NCBI GenBank assembly: GCA_019237595.1
Contig: JAFAGU010000065.1
Coordinates: 1 to 7,593, forward strand
DNA length: 7,593 bases
Source: Betaproteobacteria bacterium
GTDB lineage: Bacteria; Pseudomonadota; Gammaproteobacteria; Burkholderiales; SG8-39
Reading direction: 5' to 3'
The notes under the pieces are model-generated. The model was not told the DNA's origin. It searched no databases and was given only the letters and a program-made list of their open reading frames with translations. Positions within the stretch are counted from its first letter, which is position 1. Every line of letters starts with the position of its first letter. Position numbers and translations under genes: made by a program. Of the stretch, positions 1-5,425 are shown in pieces.

Positions 1-726
1 GCGGGCTGGGACGACGACCTCGTGCTCATGAGCGGCATGGTCGGCAGCCGCCAGGGCTGGCGCGAAGCGCCCTACGTCAACTGCCCCGCGGGCGAGGCGG
101 AGCTCCGGAAGAACATCGTGCCCGTGGAAGCCGCGCGGGGCCGATCCGTCTTCATCGTCCCCGGCCTCTCGTGCATCGACTCTTCCGGCGTCCCAGATGT
201 CATGCGCGGCGAGGAGACGCAGATCCTCGGCGCCCTCGACGAATTGCCGCACGCGGCGACCGTGTGCCTGCCGGGAACGCACAGCAAGTGGGCGCGCGTG
301 CGCGATGGCCGGATCGAATCGTTCGCAACCTTCTTCACGGGCGAGCTCTTCGCCGTGCTTTGCCGGCACAGCCTTCTCGGCCGGATGATGGAGGAGGGCG
401 CGCCTTCCGACGAAGCGGCTTTCGCCGAGGGGGTCGAGCGCTCGGGCGAGGCGAGCGGGCTCCTGCATCATCTCTTCGGCGTGCGCACGCGCACGCTCTT
501 CTCCGAGCTGTCGCCGCGCGCATCGCCTTCGTACCTCTCGGGCCTCCTGATCGGCCACGAGCTGCGCTCGGCCGCTGCGGACGAGGTGTTCCTGCTGGGC
601 GCGCCGGCGCTCGCCGAGCGCTACGCTCGGGCGGCTTTGTACCTTGGGCTGGCGGCGAAAACGCTCGACCCGCACGCGGCGGCGCGCGGGCTCTACCGGC
701 TCGGCCGGTCCCTCAATCGAACTTGA
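1..726 (+). CDS. dgoK: 2-dehydro-3-deoxygalactonokinase, 5'-truncated by the window edge
   Basis: This is the C-terminal 241 residues of DgoK, the cytoplasmic kinase that phosphorylates 2-keto-3-deoxygalactonate with ATP in the De Ley-Doudoroff pathway, ahead of the aldolase step. The frame is open from base 1 and ends at TGA 724-726. Recalled E. coli DgoK (about 292 aa) aligns along the whole length. Shared landmarks are S-G-M-V-G-S at visible residues 11-16 with G-W just after, an A-P-Y patch, I-V-P-G-L, V-M-R-G-E-E-T-Q, P-G-T-H-S-K-W, the T-G-E-L segment and L-S-G-L-L-I-G-H-E. By that alignment about 50 N-terminal residues, including the first phosphate-binding loop, lie upstream of the window, so the internal ATG at 22 is not the start. 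The 3' end overlaps the convergent binding-protein gene by 14 bp. Partner genes such as the aldolase may lie to the left, which cannot be seen. The family call is firm; substrate stereochemistry (galactonate versus a related sugar acid) is inferred. Confidence 0.93.
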   Translation, partial: AGWDDDLVLMSGMVGSRQGWREAPYVNCPAGEAELRKNIVPVEAARGRSVFIVPGLSCIDSSGVPDVMRGEETQILGALDELPHAATVCLPGTHSKWARVRDGRIESFATFFTGELFAVLCRHSLLGRMMEEGAPSDEAAFAEGVERSGEASGLLHHLFGVRTRTLFSELSPRASPSYLSGLLIGHELRSAAADEVFLLGAPALAERYARAALYLGLAAKTLDPHAAARGLYRLGRSLNRT

Positions 727-1669
727 GCTTCGCCTGCTCGACGACGCGGCGATTGGTCTCGATCGCCGCCGAGACGAGCTTGCGGAATTGCTCGGGCGAA
801 TTGCCGACCGGGACCGCGGCTGCGGTTTCCAGGCGCTTCAGCGTCTCGGGCTGCGCGAGCGTTTTCACCAGTGCCGCGTGGAGCCGGGCGGCGATCGCCG
901 GCGGAAGCCTCGCCGGCCCGACCAGCCCGAACCACGAAGGATCGTTCAGCAGGGGATAACCGAGCTCCGCGTAGGTCGGAACGTCCAGGAGGGCTGGAAC
1001 GCGTTTTTCGGAAGCGACCGCGAGCGCGCGCAGCCGTCCCGCCTGGATCGAGGGCAGGGACGACGGAAGATTGTCGAAGAGGACCTGCACCTGGCCGGCG
1101 AGGGCGTCGTTGAGCGCCGGCCCGGCGCCTTTGTACGGGACGTGAACGAGGTCGGTCTGCGTCGCGTACTTGAACGTTTCGCCGCGCAAGTGCCCGAGGC
1201 TGCCGGGCCCAGGCGTGCCGTAGTTGAGCTTCCCCGGGTTCGCCTTGAGATACGCGATGAAGGCCTGGAAGTTCGCCGCGGGTACCGAAGGATTCACTTC
1301 GAGCACGTCCGGCACGGAGGCGATCTGGCTCACGAGCGTGAAGTCGCGCAGCGGGTCGTAGCGAAGCGCCGCGCCGCGCACGATGAAGTTCACTACGTGG
1401 GTCGACACCGTCGCGAGCCCGAGCGTGTAGCCGTCGGGCGTCGCGTCGGCGATCGCCTTCGCGCCGATCGCGCCGCCGGCGCCGCCGCGGTTGTCGACGA
1501 CGAAGGGCTGCCCGAGTTCCTTGGCGAGGCCATCGGCGGCGATGCGGCCGACGATGTCGGTCGTCCCGGCAGGCGGGAACGGGATGATGAGCGTGACCGG
1601 CTTCGCCGGATACTCCTGGGCGCCGGCGATCGCCGCGAAGGCGAGGGCAAGGAGCGGGGCGAAGCGCAT
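713..1669 (-). CDS. Bug/TctC-family periplasmic substrate-binding protein (tripartite tricarboxylate transporter receptor)
   Basis: This 318-residue exported solute receptor is of the Bug (Bordetella uptake gene)/TctC family, which binds small carboxylates in the periplasm and normally feeds a TctA/TctB membrane pair. A short signal peptide has Arg2, a hydrophobic run 5-16 and a likely A-G-A cleavage after residue 17. The mature start Y-P-A-K-P-V-T-L-I-I-P-F-P-P leads into the ligand loop at 30-38, and the second signature lies around 58-82 (V-D-N-R-G-G-A-G-G, then P-D-G-Y-T-L). The loop reads P-P-A-G where most relatives have P-P-G-G. ATG 1669 is chosen because the signal peptide starts there; no clear ribosome binding site precedes it. 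The gene is divergent from the ABC-F gene and convergent with dgoK. No TctA or TctB gene is in view, so it is an orphan receptor here. Ligand unknown; a sugar-acid link through dgoK is only contextual. Confidence 0.93.
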   Translation of the reverse strand: MRFAPLLALAFAAIAGAQEYPAKPVTLIIPFPPAGTTDIVGRIAADGLAKELGQPFVVDNRGGAGGAIGAKAIADATPDGYTLGLATVSTHVVNFIVRGAALRYDPLRDFTLVSQIASVPDVLEVNPSVPAANFQAFIAYLKANPGKLNYGTPGPGSLGHLRGETFKYATQTDLVHVPYKGAGPALNDALAGQVQVLFDNLPSSLPSIQAGRLRALAVASEKRVPALLDVPTYAELGYPLLNDPSWFGLVGPARLPPAIAARLHAALVKTLAQPETLKRLETAAAVPVGNSPEQFRKLVSAAIETNRRVVEQAKLKFD

Positions 1670-1675
1670 CGGCGA

Positions 1676-1681
1676 AGAATA
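1676..1681 (-). promoter_or_regulatory. Candidate -10 element for the first Bug gene
   Basis: Read on the minus strand this is TATTCT, four of six matches to TATAAT, ending 6 bases before the ATG at 1669. If real, transcription would begin at or next to the start codon and give a leaderless or nearly leaderless message, which would fit the lack of a ribosome binding site. No convincing -35 hexamer lies 16-18 bases upstream, so the call is weak. Confidence 0.22.
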
Positions 1682-1697
1682 GCAGGCGCGCCGCCTG

Positions 1698-1703
1698 TAG
1701 AAT
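1698..1703 (+). promoter_or_regulatory. Candidate -10 element for the ABC-F gene
   Basis: TAGAAT differs from TATAAT at one base and lies in the 53-bp divergent gap, 19 bases before the GTG start at 1723. Initiation about 7 bases downstream would give a leader of roughly 12 bases, mostly the T-rich loop and right arm of the inverted repeat at 1702-1727. No good -35 hexamer is seen. It is the best promoter-like match in the gap, but similar hexamers arise by chance. Confidence 0.32.
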
Positions 1704-1727
1704 CACGGGCTTTTTTCCGCCCGTGAT
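1702..1727. repeat. Perfect 9-bp inverted repeat over the GTG start of the ABC-F gene
   Basis: The left arm ATCACGGGC (1702-1710) and right arm GCCCGTGAT (1719-1727) are exact reverse complements, separated by TTTTTTCC (1711-1718). The right arm contains the GTG start codon (1723-1725). The left arm overlaps the last bases of the candidate -10. It could be a DNA operator for a dimeric regulator, or an RNA hairpin masking the start codon if transcription begins upstream of 1702. The arms are certain; a function is not shown. Confidence 0.6.
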
Positions 1728-3582
1728 CCGCCTTTCCCAACTCACGCTTCGCCGCGGCGCGAAGACGCTCCTCGAGAACGCGGAGCTCTCGCTCAATCCC
1801 GGCGAGCGCGTCGGCCTCGTGGGCGCGAACGGCTCCGGGAAATCGAGCCTCTTCGCGCTCCTGCGCGGCGAGCTCCACGCCGACAAGGGAGACGTCGACC
1901 TTCCGCGCGGCTGGCGCCTTTCGCACGTCGCGCAGGAAACGCCCGCCGTCGAGCGCAGCGCGACGGAATACGCGATCGATGGTGATGGGGTCCTTCGATC
2001 GCTCGAAACAAAGCTCGCCGAAGCGGAAAAAGGCAACGACGGGCGCTTGATGGGCGAGGTGCACGCCATGCTGGCGGACGCCGATGCTTATACGGTGCGC
2101 TCCCGGGCCGAGACGCTCCTCCTTGGCCTCGGCTTCCGCAAGGAGGAGCTCGACCGGCCGGTGTCGAGCTTCTCCGGCGGCTGGCGCATGCGGCTCAACC
2201 TCGCGCAGGCGCTCATGGCGCCCTCGGACCTGCTGCTGCTGGACGAGCCGACGAACCACCTCGACCTCGACGCGATCCTCTGGCTCGAGGAATGGCTCAG
2301 GCGCTATCCCGGCACGCTCGTGATCGTGTCGCACGACCGGGACTTCCTGGACGGCGTCGTCAAGGTGATCGTCCACATCGACCAGGGACGGCTGCGGCGC
2401 TACGCGGGGAATTATTCTTCCTTCGAAGCGCAGCGCGCCCAGGCCGTGGTGCTCGCCCAGAAGCAGATCGAGAAGCAGGCGCGCGAGCGGGCGCACCTGC
2501 AGTCGTTCATCGACCGCTTCAAGGCGAAAGCGACCAAGGCGCGCCAGGCGCAGAGCCGCATGAAGATGCTCGCGAAGATGGAGGCGCTCGCGCCGCTGCA
2601 CGTCTCGGCGCCGTTCTCCTTCGAGTTCCGCGAGCCCGAGCGCGCTCCGAACCCGCTCTTCGTCTTCGAGGACGTGGCGGCCGGCTACGGAGAGAAGAAG
2701 GTGCTCGAAGGCATCACGCTCTCCCTCCAGGCCGACCAGCGGATCGGCCTCCTCGGCGTGAATGGCGCCGGCAAGTCGACCTTCATCAAGACGCTCGCCG
2801 GCGTTCTTTCGCCCCTGTCGGGAAGCGTGGTCGCGAACAAGGGCGTCAAGGTGGGCTACTTCGCCCAGCACCAGGTGGAGATGCTGCGGGACGACGAGTC
2901 GCCGCTTTTCCACCTGAGAGCGGTTTCCAGAGACGCGCGCGAGCAGGACCTTCGCGACTACCTCGGCAGCTTCAACTTTCCCGGCGACATGGCCACGAGC
3001 CCGATCGCGCATTTCTCGGGCGGGGAAAAGGCGCGCCTCGCGCTCGCGCTCATCGTCTGGCAGCGGCCGAACCTGCTGCTGCTCGATGAGCCGACGAACC
3101 ACCTCGACCTCGACACGCGCGAGGCGCTCGCGGTCGCGCTCGCGCAGTTCGAGGGCACGCTCGTCCTCGTGTCGCACGACCGGCACCTGCTGCGCGCGAC
3201 GACCGACCAGTTCATGATCGTCGCGGCTGGGCGGGTCAGTCCATTCGACGGCGATCTCGAGGACTACCGCGATGTCCTTCTCAGCAAGGCTCCGGCGCAA
3301 AAGGAGCCGAAGAAGACCGCCGAAACCCAGAAGCCCGCGCGACCGCAGAAGAGCCGCAAGCCGCTCGAGGCGCGCATCAAGCGGCTCGAGGAGCTGATGG
3401 CGAGGCTGAATGCGCGCAAGGCCGAGATCGAGGCGAAGCTCGCCGATCCGGCGCTGTACGCGCAGGGCGGCGATGAACCGCTCCGCGCGCTCCTGTCGGA
3501 CCAGGCCTACGTCGGCCGCGAGCTCGCCGAGCTCGAGGGCGAATGGCTCGAGAAACAGGCGGAGCTCGAGCGACTCGCATGA
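1723..3582 (+). CDS. yheS: ABC-F family ATP-binding protein, YheS-like
   Basis: This 619-residue soluble protein has two ABC ATPase domains and no membrane segments. ABC-F proteins act on ribosomes, binding near the E site to influence stalled or non-productive states; the exact role of YheS is less settled. Domain 1 has Walker A G-A-N-G-S-G-K-S at 34-41, signature F-S-G-G-W at 150-154, Walker B ending D174-E175 and switch His204. The inter-domain linker (about 230-300, rich in basic residues and Gln) is where ABC-F proteins reach toward the P-site tRNA. Domain 2 has Walker A at 345-352, signature F-S-G-G-E at 431-435, D455-E456 and His485. The tail, about 525-619, is a charged Lys/Glu-rich predicted coiled coil. 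Similarity to recalled E. coli YheS (637 aa) runs end to end, including the N-terminus, which fixes the GTG start at 1723. No Shine-Dalgarno sequence precedes it. All catalytic residues are present, so it should be active. Other ABC-F groups (Uup, EttA) fit less well. Confidence 0.95.
   Translation: MIRLSQLTLRRGAKTLLENAELSLNPGERVGLVGANGSGKSSLFALLRGELHADKGDVDLPRGWRLSHVAQETPAVERSATEYAIDGDGVLRSLETKLAEAEKGNDGRLMGEVHAMLADADAYTVRSRAETLLLGLGFRKEELDRPVSSFSGGWRMRLNLAQALMAPSDLLLLDEPTNHLDLDAILWLEEWLRRYPGTLVIVSHDRDFLDGVVKVIVHIDQGRLRRYAGNYSSFEAQRAQAVVLAQKQIEKQARERAHLQSFIDRFKAKATKARQAQSRMKMLAKMEALAPLHVSAPFSFEFREPERAPNPLFVFEDVAAGYGEKKVLEGITLSLQADQRIGLLGVNGAGKSTFIKTLAGVLSPLSGSVVANKGVKVGYFAQHQVEMLRDDESPLFHLRAVSRDAREQDLRDYLGSFNFPGDMATSPIAHFSGGEKARLALALIVWQRPNLLLLDEPTNHLDLDTREALAVALAQFEGTLVLVSHDRHLLRATTDQFMIVAAGRVSPFDGDLEDYRDVLLSKAPAQKEPKKTAETQKPARPQKSRKPLEARIKRLEELMARLNARKAEIEAKLADPALYAQGGDEPLRALLSDQAYVGRELAELEGEWLEKQAELERLA
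2229..3114 (+). repeat. Internal direct repeat of the Walker B region in the ABC-F gene
   Basis: Bases 2229-2271 and 3072-3114 match at 41 of 43 positions, 843 bp (281 codons) apart, and encode the same L-L-L-L-D-E-P-T-N-H-L-D-L-D segment of the two ATPase domains. The coordinates span both copies. Domain duplication is ancient in this family, so the near-identity reflects strong protein constraint plus shared codon preference, possibly helped by gene conversion. It is long enough to act as a substrate for rare recombination that would delete one ATPase domain. Confidence 0.75.
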
Positions 3583-3612
3583 ACTAGGTTGCCGAAGTAG
3601 GCCCAGCGGAAT

Positions 3613-3638
3613 ACCGCCGCGGCGCCGTGCGCGGCGGT
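3613..3638 (+). other. GC-rich hairpin between the ABC-F and GNAT genes
   Basis: ACCGCCGCG (3613-3621) pairs perfectly with CGCGGCGGT (3630-3638) around the 8-base loop GCGCCGTG. The hairpin lies 30 bases after the ABC-F stop, in the 87-bp gap before the next gene. No T-run follows, so it is not a standard intrinsic terminator. It might stabilise the 3' end of the upstream message or assist termination. In DNA this GC-rich such stems also occur by chance. Nothing else recognisable lies in the gap 3583-3669. Confidence 0.4.
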
Positions 3639-3669
3639 CCTGTCATGGCCGGGCGACGAAAATGCCCGG

Positions 3670-4308
3670 ATGCTCCCCCGGTCTCCGTCCCCGTGGCTCC
3701 GGCGCGCCGCCGGCTTGTATCTCACTCGCGTCCTGACGCGGCCGCTCGACATCGAGACGCCGCCGCCCCGGCGTCCGGAGCTTCGGTACGCGCTTTTGGC
3801 GGAGCGAGAGCTGCTCGACTGGATCGACGATCCGGCGCTCGAGCTGCAGGCGGGCCAGGCTTCCGCGGCATACGCGAAGGGCGACCGCTGCGTCGGCGTT
3901 TTCCAGGCCGATTCCCTCGTCGCGTACATCTGGTTCGCGTTCGGGCCGACGCAGCACGCGGGGCGCGTGTGGGTCGACGTCCCGCGCTACGCGCGCTACA
4001 GCTACAAGGCATTCCTTCGCAAGGATCTTCGCGGGAAGGGGCTTGGCAACGAAATCTACCTCCAGGCGGGCCGCGTCTGTCCGGCGGAGGGACGCACGGT
4101 CGGCATCACCTACATCCTGACCGACAACGTACCGTCGATCCGCGCTGCACAGAAGGCGGGCTGGCGCACGGTGGGCTATGCCGGGTACCTGGAAAAGAGC
4201 GACGGTTTCGTCGCCTTCCGCTCGCCCGGCGCGCTGCGCGCCGGATTCCGCTTCTTCCGCGTCGGCCGCCCCGGCCCTCGCGCTCGCTTCGTTCCGGTCG
4301 CGCGCTAG
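3670..4308 (+). CDS. GNAT-family N-acetyltransferase of unknown substrate
   Basis: This 212-residue, probably cytoplasmic protein has the GNAT fold, which transfers an acyl group, usually from acetyl-CoA, to an amine. The CoA pyrophosphate-binding motif is clear at 117-126: R-K-D-L-R-G-K-G-L-G, with the R/Q-x-x-G-x-G core at 121-126. The later helix motif N-V-P-S-I-R-A-A-Q-K-A-G-W at 153-165 is typical of the end of the fold. The first 35 residues are Arg/Pro-rich and could be a divergent extension. Residues 190-212 form a basic tail rich in Arg, Gly and Phe. ATG 3670 is the first ATG in frame after the ABC-F stop; no strong ribosome binding site is seen, so a different start is possible. The reading frame is the same as that of the ABC-F gene, 87 bp upstream, so co-transcription is possible. 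Its TAG stop shares the bases CTAG with the convergent oxidase gene. Neither substrate nor pathway can be named. Confidence 0.8.
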   Translation: MLPRSPSPWLRRAAGLYLTRVLTRPLDIETPPPRRPELRYALLAERELLDWIDDPALELQAGQASAAYAKGDRCVGVFQADSLVAYIWFAFGPTQHAGRVWVDVPRYARYSYKAFLRKDLRGKGLGNEIYLQAGRVCPAEGRTVGITYILTDNVPSIRAAQKAGWRTVGYAGYLEKSDGFVAFRSPGALRAGFRFFRVGRPGPRARFVPVAR

Positions 4309-5405
4309 CTCACCGGTAGGTGCGGGAAGGCGCTGAAGGTGGCGGGCTCGGCTACGGGCGCGGCCGGCGCAAGATGTCTTGGGGTGAGCTCGGCGTAGGA
4401 AGTGCAGCCCAGAAGACCAAGGGCGATGCGCACTTCATCCTCGAGCAGCTCCAGCGCGCGCACGAGCCCCGCGACGCCGCCGGCGGCGAGGCCGAGGCCG
4501 CACAGCCTTCCTACGCCGACCGCTTCCGCCCCGAGCGCGATCGCCTTCACTACGTCCGTGCCGCGCATGAATCCGCCGTCCACCCAGACCTTCGCCTTGC
4601 CCTCGACCGCGGCGACCACCTGCGGCAGGACCGCCGCGCTGCCCAGGCCGTGGTCGAGCTGCCGTCCACCGTGGTTCGACACGTACACGACGTCGACCCC
4701 GTGCTCGACCGCGAGCTGCGCGTCCTCGGCCGTGGCGATTCCCTTGATGACGAGCGGCAACGCGTCGCGGCCGTTGTATCTGTCCTTGTAGCGCTTCACC
4801 TCGTCCCATGAGAGCGCCGACTGGAACCGGTGCCCCGCGGCGGCATCCGCGCGCCAGGGCTTGACGAAGCGCCCCAGGATGTCGCGCTCGCGGCGGCTGT
4901 ACATCGCCACGTCGACCGTGTAGCAGAAGGCGCGGTAGCCGTGGTCCTTGGCGCGGCGGATGAAGTCGTCCACCCACTTCGTATCGCCGCGGACGTAGAG
5001 CTGGAAGATGCGCAGCGTCTCGGCCGCGGCGGCGGTTTCCTCGAGGCCGGGCTTGCAAACCGACGAGAGCATCTGCGCCACGCCAAACTGCGCCGCCGCG
5101 CGCGCGGCCGACGCGGCGCCGCCCTCCACGAGCGACTCGAGCCCGCCGATCGGTGCGAGGAAGACCGGGAGGCGAGTGCGCTGGCCGAGGAGCGAGGCCT
5201 TCGAGTCGATGGCGCTCATGTCGCGCAGCACGCGAGGGCGGAAGGCGATCGAGTCGAGCGCCTGGCGGTTGCGCTTCACCGTGGTCTCGGTCTCGGCGCC
5301 GCCGACGAGGTAGCTCCACGGCCCGGGCGGCAGGTTGCGCCGCGCTGCCGCGACGATCTCCTGCAGCGTCAGGAATTCTTCGGTATGGGGGGCGTTCACG
5401 TACAC
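4305..5405 (-). CDS. FMN-dependent alpha-hydroxy acid oxidase/dehydrogenase
   Basis: This 366-residue flavoenzyme belongs to the glycolate oxidase/L-lactate dehydrogenase (LldD)/mandelate dehydrogenase family, a TIM barrel that oxidises L-alpha-hydroxy acids to keto acids. Family landmarks in order are Y32 in S-Y-L-V-G-G-A-E, the FMN-contact strand A-P-I-G-G at 84-88, Q-L-Y-V at 135-138 (substrate Tyr137), T-V-D-V at 163-166 (Asp165), Arg171/Arg172, Lys221 in V-I-K-G, the catalytic His245 with Arg248 in S-N-H-G-G-R-Q-L-D at 243-251, and FMN phosphate sites D-G-G at 276-278 and G-R at 299-300. There is no signal peptide or membrane segment. P-I-G-G replaces the P-T-A or P-I-A motif of classical glycolate oxidases, so the substrate may differ. 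The start used is GTG 5405 (N-terminus M-Y-V-N); GTG 5399, two codons later, is equally possible. It is divergent from a Bug receptor gene with a 20-bp gap, suggesting a shared substrate or regulation. Oxidase versus dehydrogenase cannot be decided. Confidence 0.93.
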   Translation of the reverse strand: MYVNAPHTEEFLTLQEIVAAARRNLPPGPWSYLVGGAETETTVKRNRQALDSIAFRPRVLRDMSAIDSKASLLGQRTRLPVFLAPIGGLESLVEGGAASAARAAAQFGVAQMLSSVCKPGLEETAAAAETLRIFQLYVRGDTKWVDDFIRRAKDHGYRAFCYTVDVAMYSRRERDILGRFVKPWRADAAAGHRFQSALSWDEVKRYKDRYNGRDALPLVIKGIATAEDAQLAVEHGVDVVYVSNHGGRQLDHGLGSAAVLPQVVAAVEGKAKVWVDGGFMRGTDVVKAIALGAEAVGVGRLCGLGLAAGGVAGLVRALELLEDEVRIALGLLGCTSYAELTPRHLAPAAPVAEPATFSAFPHLPVS

Positions 5406-5413
5406 TCGCGCCT

Positions 5414-5421
5414 GGAGGAGG
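5414..5421 (+). promoter_or_regulatory. Strong Shine-Dalgarno sequence of the second Bug gene
   Basis: GGAGGAGG lies 4 bases before ATG 5426 and is strongly complementary to the 3' end of 16S rRNA. It fixes the start of the binding protein and excludes the longer upstream open frame. It is the clearest ribosome binding site in the window and fills much of the 20-bp gap to the divergent oxidase gene, so promoters for both genes must lie partly inside each other's 5' coding ends. Confidence 0.8.
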
Positions 5422-5425
5422 ACAA

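Noticed and set aside
644..1726. A 360-codon plus-strand frame opposite the first Bug gene
   Set aside because: It is an antisense shadow of a gene with a clear signal peptide and family motifs, and its translation is Arg-rich and low in complexity.
693..2069. A 458-codon minus-strand frame over the Bug gene and the start of the ABC-F gene
   Set aside because: It is out of frame with the real minus-strand Bug gene and crosses the divergent intergenic region. Its product is rich in Arg, Pro and Ser without motifs.
1393..3300. A 635-codon open frame on the minus strand opposite the ABC-F gene
   Set aside because: It is antisense to a complete, motif-rich ABC-F gene. Its translation is dominated by Arg, Glu, Val and Leu with no recognisable domain, as expected when GC-rich codons are read on the other strand. 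Its far end also runs into the true Bug gene in a different frame.
3613..3650. Intrinsic terminator after the ABC-F gene
   Set aside because: The 9-bp stem is real but no T-run follows it, so it was kept only as a hairpin of unknown role.
5401..5406. TACACT as a -10 box for the second Bug gene
   Set aside because: Only four of six bases match, there is no -35, and initiation would fall at about 5413, directly on the Shine-Dalgarno, leaving almost no leader.
5153..5425. N-terminal extension of the second Bug protein
   Set aside because: The extension would hide the signal peptide behind about 90 Arg-rich residues and lies opposite the oxidase gene. The strong ribosome binding site and signal peptide place the start at 5426.
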